Below, one piece after another: positions 58,298-64,000 of a DNA stretch of 64,000 nt. The stretch spans positions 62,001 to 126,000 of the forward strand of contig JACPDN010000015.1 of assembly GCA_016183985.1 (NCBI GenBank), written 5' to 3'. This DNA is from Pseudomonadota bacterium (GTDB lineage: Bacteria > Pseudomonadota > Alphaproteobacteria > Dongiales > Dongiaceae). Below the pieces are notes generated by a model that searched no databases, was not told the origin of the DNA, and saw only the letters and a program-made list of their open reading frames with translations. The position numbers and the translations under genes were made by a program. Every line of letters starts with the position of its first letter. Within the stretch, counting starts at the first letter, position 1.

Positions 58298-60417
58298 TTG
58301 GCCCCTCCCCAATACGAGCGGATGCCGGTCCAGTCCGGCTTGGCATTGGGGAGCGGCAAGCGCCCGACCCGGTTGTTGAGAATGCCGCCGACGAAGAGCG
58401 CGCCCTTGTGCTCGCGCATCGACGTCACCATCGGGTGCGAAATGCCTGAGAGATCCCCCAAGGTCTCGACGATCTTGCCGGTCTCGTCGAATTTGACGAT
58501 GCCGCCGGTATTGATATTAGGGAACAGCCATTCATCCTGCGGCAGACGTCGGGTCATGCGCTTGCGCATGCTCGGGTGGCGCAGCGACAGATCGTAGCTC
58601 GGCGTGCGCATACCGAGCCAGGCCATCCAGTAGCTGCCATCCGAAGCCCGGTTGATGTTGTCCGGGTAGCCCGGCATGTCCTTGATGACGCATTCAACCT
58701 GCCCGGCCTTCGGCCCATCGAACCAATAGCGATGCACGCGACAGGCCCAGGATTCGGCGAAGAACAGCGACTGCCCGCCATGGGCGATGCAGACACCGTT
58801 GGCATAGAGGTAGTTGTCGAGCAGCGTGGTCGTCTTGCCGGTCTTCGGGTCATAGCAAAGCAATCGGCCGGTAGGCCGGCTTTCGATCGAATCCAGCGCC
58901 CAATCATGGGCGTCATAGCGCTTGGTGGAATCGGTGAAGAAGATGCGGCCATCGGGCGCCACATCGCAATCATTGGGATCGCGCAGTCGAGCGTCATCGA
59001 CGACGGAGGTCCAGCTGCGGCGGGTTTCCGCCGTCAGCTTCGTCACCACGCGATCGGGCGAGATCGAATAGAGCCCCATCGCACCAACGCAGGAGATGAG
59101 GTTGCCCGCCTTGTCGAAAGCAAGACCCAGCGGAAAGCCACCGGTATGGGCGAAGACTTCCGAGCGCTTATAGTCGGGCGCGAAGAAGCGGATGATCTCA
59201 CCATGGCGCGTACCACAATAGAGATTGTCCTCCTCGTCGAGGATGACATCCTCGGGCCCTTCCAACTCGCCGAGACCGATGTAATGGGTCTGCGCCAGAT
59301 TGTTGTTGAGCGCATAAGGCGAGCCGGAATTGGGCTCGGCCGATTGCGTCTCACCCATGCGCTGATAGATCGGCGCCACATAAACCTCGTTCAGCACCTT
59401 GTGCCGGTTCTTCAGCCAGCGGATATCGAGCGTGACGGCCACGGCTAGCATCAGTCCCAGCACCATCTGGTTGGTGCCGGTGCCAAAGCCTAAGCGAATG
59501 AGGCCGTTGGTCATCACCAGCACGATGACCGCTCCCATCAGGCCCTTGACGATCGAGCCGCGACCGCCGCCTAAGCTATTGCCGCCGACAACCGCCGCCG
59601 TGAGCGCCATGATTTCGAGGTTAAGACCCGTTCCCGGCCCCGCCCCGCTCAAGCGGCAGGCAAAGAGGAAGCCGGCGATGCCGCAGCAGATGCCGGAAAT
59701 GACATAGGTCATGAAGACCGTCTGGCGCACCTTGATGCCGGCGTTGTGCGCCGAACGGCGCGAACCGCCGACCGCCAGGATATGCCAGCCGGGTCGCGAG
59801 CGCGTGAGTGCCACATGCGCAATGAGGGCGATGACGCCTGCCACGATAACGCTGATGGCGATGCCAAAGACCGTGCCGTCGCCGATGTAATCCCAGAGAT
59901 CGGAGGTGACGTCGGAAAGCTGCACCTGCGAGGCGAAGCTCACCACCAGGATGTCGTAGACAGCCCGGCCGATGATGAAGGTGACCAGCGTCGTCAGGAA
60001 AGCGCGCAGGCGCACATAGCCGATGAGGAAGCCGTTGAGCGCACCAAAGGCGATGCCGACGGAGACAGCCGCGAGCAGCGCCACCCAGACCGGCAGATCG
60101 AAGATGAAGAGCGAGGAAACAGCCGCAAAGGCGGAGAGTGCGAAGATCGATCCCACGGAAAGATCGATGCCGCCACCCAGCATGACGATAGTAAGGCCCG
60201 TCACGACGATGGAAAATTCGCCGAGCTGCCTTGTGGAGTCACTGAGCGACGCCGGCTTGAAGAAGCCGTTGATGGCCGTGCCGAAGCCAGCGACGGTGAT
60301 GACCAATGCCAGGAAAGGAATGGCGCTGTCCGTCCAGCGCTTGGTCAGAATCTCGCCGATCAGATGATCGGGGATGTAGTTATAGCGCCAGCGCTGCAGC
60401 GTTTCCCGTACCGACAT
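58294..60417 (-). CDS. Fusion of ribose-type ABC permease with a C-terminal beta-propeller (lactonase-like)
   Basis: 707 residues in one uninterrupted frame. Residues 1-345 are an RbsC-like permease: GLTIVMLGGGIDLSVGSIFALSAF, NGFLIGYVRLRAFLTTLVTF, AVGGSRRSAHNAGIKV, VVGGNSLGGGRGSIVKGLMGA. After a linker (345-375), residues 375-700 form an SMP-30/strictosidine-synthase-like propeller: GELEGPEDVILDEEDNLYCGTRHGEI, DPNDCDVAPDGRIFFTDST, ANGVCIAHGGQSLFFAESWACRVHRY, MPGYPDNINRASDGSYW. RbsC-type permeases usually end in the cytoplasm, so the propeller would meet sugar as it enters. Probable substrate: a sugar lactone. An unusual architecture. Confidence 0.88.
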   Translation of the reverse strand: MSVRETLQRWRYNYIPDHLIGEILTKRWTDSAIPFLALVITVAGFGTAINGFFKPASLSDSTRQLGEFSIVVTGLTIVMLGGGIDLSVGSIFALSAFAAVSSLFIFDLPVWVALLAAVSVGIAFGALNGFLIGYVRLRAFLTTLVTFIIGRAVYDILVVSFASQVQLSDVTSDLWDYIGDGTVFGIAISVIVAGVIALIAHVALTRSRPGWHILAVGGSRRSAHNAGIKVRQTVFMTYVISGICCGIAGFLFACRLSGAGPGTGLNLEIMALTAAVVGGNSLGGGRGSIVKGLMGAVIVLVMTNGLIRLGFGTGTNQMVLGLMLAVAVTLDIRWLKNRHKVLNEVYVAPIYQRMGETQSAEPNSGSPYALNNNLAQTHYIGLGELEGPEDVILDEEDNLYCGTRHGEIIRFFAPDYKRSEVFAHTGGFPLGLAFDKAGNLISCVGAMGLYSISPDRVVTKLTAETRRSWTSVVDDARLRDPNDCDVAPDGRIFFTDSTKRYDAHDWALDSIESRPTGRLLCYDPKTGKTTTLLDNYLYANGVCIAHGGQSLFFAESWACRVHRYWFDGPKAGQVECVIKDMPGYPDNINRASDGSYWMAWLGMRTPSYDLSLRHPSMRKRMTRRLPQDEWLFPNINTGGIVKFDETGKIVETLGDLSGISHPMVTSMREHKGALFVGGILNNRVGRLPLPNAKPDWTGIRSYWGGAK

Positions 60418-60489
60418 GAATGTTCCCAGGGGATAAGACGGCAGCGCGGATGGCGCGGCACACCAGCCGCGCTGCCGTGAGATGTATGC

Positions 60490-61506
60490 TTACTGGGCCG
60501 CCGCCTGCAGTGCCTTCAAATCCCAGCAGGTGGTCGGCGTCAGATCGGCCTTCGTCCAGGCGCGTTCCAGCGTATAGACATAGGTCGACGCCGTACCGGG
60601 GGCGACGCCGCTCTGCAGCAAGTATTTCAGAATCGCGTTGATATCGCGCGACTGGTTGTGTAACTCGGTCATCACGACGGCGCTGAACGTACCGTTTTCC
60701 AGCGCATCGCAATCGACCTTCTCGCCACCGCCGGTGGTGACCAGCGCGATCTTGTCCTGCTTGCCGGCTTCGCGAATGGCGGCGGAGGTGCCGGTCGCAT
60801 CACCATCCCAGAAGTCGATGATGGCGCAGACGTCCGGGAATTGCTGCAGCATGGTGGTGGTCACGTTGCGGGCGGTGGTCGCATCCCAGTTGGAATCGGG
60901 CTTCGCCACGACTTTGAAGTCGGGGTGCTTTTCCAGCACCTTCATGATGCCGGCATATTGATAGAGGCTGGAGGCATTGACCTGGTCGCCCTGGACGAGG
61001 CCGATCTGCTTGGTCGAGTTCTCGCCACAGGCCTTGATCGCCGCTTCGGCTTCGAGCTGGCCCAGGCGATCCCAATCGGAGCCGATGAAGGCATCGACCT
61101 TGTAGTTGACCGGGTTGTCGATGGCGACGACGTAGATGCCTTCCTTCTGCGCCTTCTTGAAGAGCTTGGCGTAGGAGTTGAGGTCGGGGGAATGCACGAC
61201 CAGAACGGCCGGCTTCGGGTCCGACGAGATCGCCTCGGTGATGGCCTGGGCGCCGGCTTCGATGCTCCAGTTCGGGTCGCGGGTTTCGAACACGCCGCCG
61301 AAGGCTTCGACTTCCTTCTTGAGATAAGCCGCCCAGCCTTGCGCGAGGTCAAAGCCCATCGCCATCGGCACCATGATGACGCGCTTGTCCTTGAGCGCTG
61401 CCGCATAGGCTGCCGGCCCCGGATCTTCCTGCGCCAGGGCCACACTGCCGAAGGCAACAGCCGCCAAGGCCGTCGCCGCAACCAAGGTCTTCTTCAAACC
61501 GAACAT
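60490..61506 (-). CDS. Ribose-type periplasmic sugar-binding protein (RbsB-like)
   Basis: 338 residues with a Sec signal (ATALAAVAFGSVALAQE). Periplasmic-binding-protein type 1 features: RVIMVPMAMGFDLAQGWAAYLKKEVEAFGG, AITEAISSDPKPAVLVVHSPD, IVDFWDGDATG-like IIDFWDGDATGTSAA and ALVTTGGGEKVDCDAL. Lies between two permease genes in the importer operon. The second permease upstream means the channel may be a heterodimer. Confidence 0.9.
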   Translation of the reverse strand: MFGLKKTLVAATALAAVAFGSVALAQEDPGPAAYAAALKDKRVIMVPMAMGFDLAQGWAAYLKKEVEAFGGVFETRDPNWSIEAGAQAITEAISSDPKPAVLVVHSPDLNSYAKLFKKAQKEGIYVVAIDNPVNYKVDAFIGSDWDRLGQLEAEAAIKACGENSTKQIGLVQGDQVNASSLYQYAGIMKVLEKHPDFKVVAKPDSNWDATTARNVTTTMLQQFPDVCAIIDFWDGDATGTSAAIREAGKQDKIALVTTGGGEKVDCDALENGTFSAVVMTELHNQSRDINAILKYLLQSGVAPGTASTYVYTLERAWTKADLTPTTCWDLKALQAAAQ

Positions 61507-61543
61507 GAGTCACCCTTTCCTGTCTAAGCTTGCCTATTCGTTT

Positions 61544-62524
61544 TTAGATATCGCCTTGCTGCGCCGTCTGTTCGTCACGCGGATTGAGGACACCGTCGAT
61601 GATGATGGCAACGAGCAAAATCGTGGATTTGATGAGGTTCTGATAGAGATTGGGAATGTCGAGAATCGTCATGGCATTGAGCATGATGCCGATCAGCAGC
61701 GCGCCGACGATCACATTGCGCATGCCACCCTTCCCACCCGAAAGGCCGATGCCGCCGATCACCGCAACCAGGACGATGTCGTAAAGCAGCGTCGAATTAA
61801 CGACGCGCGTATTGATCGAAAGCAGACTGGAGGCCGTGAGGATACCTGCCGTGAAGGCGATGAAGGCCGAGATCACGTAACGCAACAGCAGCATCGGCCG
61901 CACCGGGATGCCAAGATTGCGCGCCGCCATCGGGTTGTCGCCGGCGTAATAGACGTAGCGCCCCCATTTGGTGAAGCGCAGAAACAGGAAGGCGACGAAG
62001 ACGATCGCCGTGAAAAGAAAGACCTCGATTGGAATGCCGAGCCAGCGGGTCTTGCCCAAGAGTTCGATCCAATGTTGCGGCGGCACCGGCACGGCATCCT
62101 GGGTGATGAGCTGCGAGCGAACGAAGCCGAAGACGAAGGCACCACTGGCCAGGGTTACGAAAATCGGCGGTACGTCGGCATAGGCCACCAGGAAGCCGTT
62201 TGCGAGACCGATCGCCAGCACCGCGGCCAATGTGATGACCAGCGCCATGGCCTGCGATGTGCCGTCGCCCAGCATTTGCAGATACCAGGCAACCGACATG
62301 GCCATGATGGCGACTGCCGAAAGATCGATCCCGCGTCCGATGATGACGATCGCCATGCCGACAGCGAGGATGCCGAGCACCGACACGCTACGCACGATGT
62401 TGACCAGATTGGCAGCGGTCAGGAACCCGTTGAGGGTTACCGATGCGATGATGAAGACGAGAACCGCAATCGCCAACACGATGCGTTCCTGGTCCAGGCG
62501 CGAAAACACGGAGCGGATTGTCAT
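61544..62524 (-). CDS. Ribose-type ABC importer permease (RbsC-like)
   Basis: About 326 residues from ATG 62524; ATG 62584 in the same frame would add 20 residues that lack a membrane segment. Hydrophobic throughout, with VGMAIVIIGRGIDLSAVAIMAMS, NGFLVAYADVPPIFVTLASG, YAGDNPMAARNLGIPV and VIGGIGLSGGKGGMRNVIVGALL. First gene of the importer operon, pairing with the fused permease. The gap to 62800 holds an operator-like repeat. Confidence 0.88.
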   Translation of the reverse strand: MTIRSVFSRLDQERIVLAIAVLVFIIASVTLNGFLTAANLVNIVRSVSVLGILAVGMAIVIIGRGIDLSAVAIMAMSVAWYLQMLGDGTSQAMALVITLAAVLAIGLANGFLVAYADVPPIFVTLASGAFVFGFVRSQLITQDAVPVPPQHWIELLGKTRWLGIPIEVFLFTAIVFVAFLFLRFTKWGRYVYYAGDNPMAARNLGIPVRPMLLLRYVISAFIAFTAGILTASSLLSINTRVVNSTLLYDIVLVAVIGGIGLSGGKGGMRNVIVGALLIGIMLNAMTILDIPNLYQNLIKSTILLVAIIIDGVLNPRDEQTAQQGDI

Positions 62525-62645
62525 CCCGTCATGCCATTGAAAAGAGGCGTCAGCCGGTCTTGATCCGCCGGCGAAATGCCCCATGCCCCCGATAATTTTC
62601 CCGGATGAAGGCTAATACGGAGATGTTTGGAAAGTCTACTGATCA

Positions 62646-62658
62646 TTTGTAAGACAAA
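62646..62658 (-). promoter_or_regulatory. Operator-like inverted repeat upstream of the sugar importer operon
   Basis: TTTGT-AAG-ACAAA is a perfect inverted repeat and fits the TNGTNNNACNA consensus of FadR-type GntR regulators. It lies about 60-120 bases before the first permease start. The regulator gene is not in this window, unless it is the GntR at 8083, which is distant. Confidence 0.5.
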
Positions 62659-62736
62659 CGAAATACGCCCGAGCGCGGCACGATGCTGCGCCTCATCCGT
62701 TCGTTTATCCGCCAGCGGTTGGTCAGGGCGAACGAG

Positions 62737-62772
62737 GATAACTTTCGATCGCCCGCGGAAAGCTCAGTTATC
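62737..62772. promoter_or_regulatory. Imperfect long hairpin downstream of the SMP-30 gene
   Basis: GATAACT pairs with AGTTATC, and inside it CTTTC pairs with GAAAG, 28 bases after the SMP-30 stop codon. No T-run follows on either strand, so it may stabilise a transcript end or form an operator instead of a true terminator. Confidence 0.35.
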
Positions 62773-62799
62773 CCGACCCCGGCCGCAGCAAGCCACGCG

Positions 62800-63726
62800 T
62801 CAGTGATGCGGTCGGAGCGCGCCTTGTGTGTTTACATAGATGGAATAGAGCGAGGTCGTGCCGCAGATGAAGAGGCGGTTCCGCTTAGGTCCACCAAAGC
62901 ACACATTGGCAACGACCTCCGGCACGCGCACGCGGCCGATCAATGTGCCATCGGGGGCATAGCAATCGACGCCGGCGCCGGTGCTGGTCCAAATATTGCC
63001 GTGAACATCAATACGGAAGCCGTCGAATAGGCCAATCTGGCATTCGGCGAATTTTTCACCACCACTCAGGGACTTCCCATCGGCATTGACGCGGAAGCGG
63101 CGGATATGACGCGGCCCGTTCGGTACGTGGGTTGCACCCGTATCGGCGACATAGAGCAAGCCCTCATCCGGCGAGAAAGCGAGGCCATTGGGCTTCTCGA
63201 AATCAGTGGCGACGGCGGTGATATCCTTGCTGACGGGATCGAAGCGATAGACATGACAGGCGCCGCCGAGTTCGGACGGGGCGGCATCGCCCTCATATTC
63301 GGTGTCAATGCCGTAGCTGGGATCGGTGAACCAGATGGTGCCGTCCGACTTCACCACGACGTCGTTGGGGGAATTGAGCTTCTTGCCCTGGTAATGAGAG
63401 ACCAACACAGTGCGCGAGCCGTCATGCTCAATGCGCGAGACGCAGCGGCCACGATGCTCGCAGGAGACCAGGCGCCCTTCCCGGTCGATTGTGTGGCCGT
63501 TGGTATTAAGTGCCGGCGACCGAAAAACCGAGACGGAGCCGTCAGTTTCATCCCAGCGCATGATGCGGTCGTTGGGGATGTCGGACCAGATGAGATAGCG
63601 GCCAGCCGCGAAATAGGCCGGGCCCTCGGCCCAGCGGCAACCGGTATAGAGCTTTTCCAGATGCACGCAGCCGCCGGCATAACGGCGGAAACGATCGTCG
63701 AATACCTCGAAGCTTTCGGTCAGCAT
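62800..63726 (-). CDS. SMP-30/gluconolactonase-family protein
   Basis: 308 residues from ATG 63726 with GGGGAG upstream. SMP-30 motifs are WAEGPAYFAAGRYLIWSDIPNDRI (with the metal-ligand Glu), KLNSPNDVVVKSDGTIWFTDPSYGI (Asn), PNGLAFSPDEGLLYVADTG (Asn, Asp) and DGFRIDVHGNIWTS. It should hydrolyse an aldonolactone. Same strand as the sugar importer, separated by a 215-base gap with an operator-like repeat, so it may have its own promoter while serving the same sugar. Confidence 0.88.
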   Translation of the reverse strand: MLTESFEVFDDRFRRYAGGCVHLEKLYTGCRWAEGPAYFAAGRYLIWSDIPNDRIMRWDETDGSVSVFRSPALNTNGHTIDREGRLVSCEHRGRCVSRIEHDGSRTVLVSHYQGKKLNSPNDVVVKSDGTIWFTDPSYGIDTEYEGDAAPSELGGACHVYRFDPVSKDITAVATDFEKPNGLAFSPDEGLLYVADTGATHVPNGPRHIRRFRVNADGKSLSGGEKFAECQIGLFDGFRIDVHGNIWTSTGAGVDCYAPDGTLIGRVRVPEVVANVCFGGPKRNRLFICGTTSLYSIYVNTQGALRPHH

Positions 63727-63820
63727 GGCTCTCCCCTTTGCCCTGCCCAGTTTCGTCAGGGCCTTGGCATCTGCTCCCACCAAGGTGGCGGCAGATCATC
63801 CTTGAAGACGGGGCTGCCGA

Positions 63821-64000
63821 TCAAGGAAATTGTCTGACTATTGAGCGGAGGCCTTGTCGGTGCGTCATCCAGAAATAGCCGGCAGCGGCTATCAGGATAC
63901 CCAGGCTATTGGCAGCCTGATCGAGCGCCGAGGCTTCGCGACCGCCCAGATAGCCTTGCGCCAGTTCGATGGCAGCACCGAGCAGAAAGAGGAAGGCAAG
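63821..64000 (-). CDS. VanZ-like family protein (C-terminal part; 5' end off window)
   Basis: Read by hand on the reverse strand: 59 residues to a TGA at 63821-63823, entering from beyond base 64000. ELAQGYLGGREASALDQAANSLGI is the VanZ-family signature (E-x-x-Q with conserved Arg, Asp and Asn), followed by one membrane helix. VanZ-like proteins are small membrane proteins, mostly of unknown role. It lies about 95 bases upstream of the SMP-30 gene on the same strand. Confidence 0.7.
   Translation of the reverse strand, partial: LAFLFLLGAAIELAQGYLGGREASALDQAANSLGILIAAAGYFWMTHRQGLRSIVRQFP

Overview
The window reads as a chromosomal segment of a high-GC, aerobic, heterotrophic alphaproteobacterium, most likely near Rhodospirillales or Rhizobiales (inferred from gene families and repeat types, not from a marker gene). 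It is densely packed with overlapping (ATGA-type) operons for importing and oxidising small organic molecules. No rRNA, tRNA, CRISPR array, prophage or insertion sequence was seen. No gene-free stretch exceeds 300 bases. The window cuts a FolD-like gene at the left edge and a VanZ-like gene at the right edge.

Region 1 (1-10.5 kb): a divergent FolD-like enzyme, an AsmA-family membrane protein, and then a non-phosphorylative 6-deoxy-sugar pathway that best fits L-fucose. The pathway genes are an aldo/keto reductase, an amidohydrolase lactonase, a UxaA-family dehydratase, an SDR and an FAH-family hydrolase. A FadR-type GntR regulator sits at a divergent palindromic operator, and a PfkB kinase and a small transaldolase-like protein follow in the operon. 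Region 2 (10.6-22.2 kb): an MHYT-PAS-GGDEF-EAL sensor, a ketopantoate-reductase-like gene coupled to an oxalyl-CoA-synthetase-like ligase, a lipoprotein, a pyridoxamine-pyruvate-transaminase-like enzyme and a BMP-type ABC importer. Region 3 (22.4-30 kb): an operon of SDR, HisD-like dehydrogenase, NitT/TauT-type ABC importer and NylA-like amidase, with a divergent APH-fold kinase. Region 4 (30.1-36 kb): an Rrf2 regulator, a CysTWA sulfate importer without a binding protein, a TauE/SafE permease, a Gfo/Idh/MocA oxidoreductase and an SDR.

Region 5 (36.1-55.3 kb) is the most interesting. It encodes a route from nicotinamide to 2-formylglutarate: nicotinamidase, a molybdenum hydroxylase (separate FAD subunit plus a fused FeS/Moco subunit), 6-hydroxynicotinate reductase and enamidase. 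The reductase and enamidase are best known from anaerobic Eubacterium barkeri. A UPF0280 protein, two tandem DUF1185 proteins and a MarR regulator travel with them. A branched-chain-type ABC importer carries the same 16-bp palindrome in its promoter as the hydroxylase operon. A modABC molybdate importer with a likely Mo-box lies immediately beyond, which suits a molybdoenzyme pathway.

Region 6 (55.3-64 kb): a ribose-type ABC importer operon in which one permease is fused to a C-terminal beta-propeller (SMP-30/strictosidine-synthase-like), with two more free-standing propeller proteins nearby. This suggests uptake coupled to sugar-lactone hydrolysis. Two families of GC-rich intergenic palindromes (5957, 10586; 7956, 40598) recur through the window.
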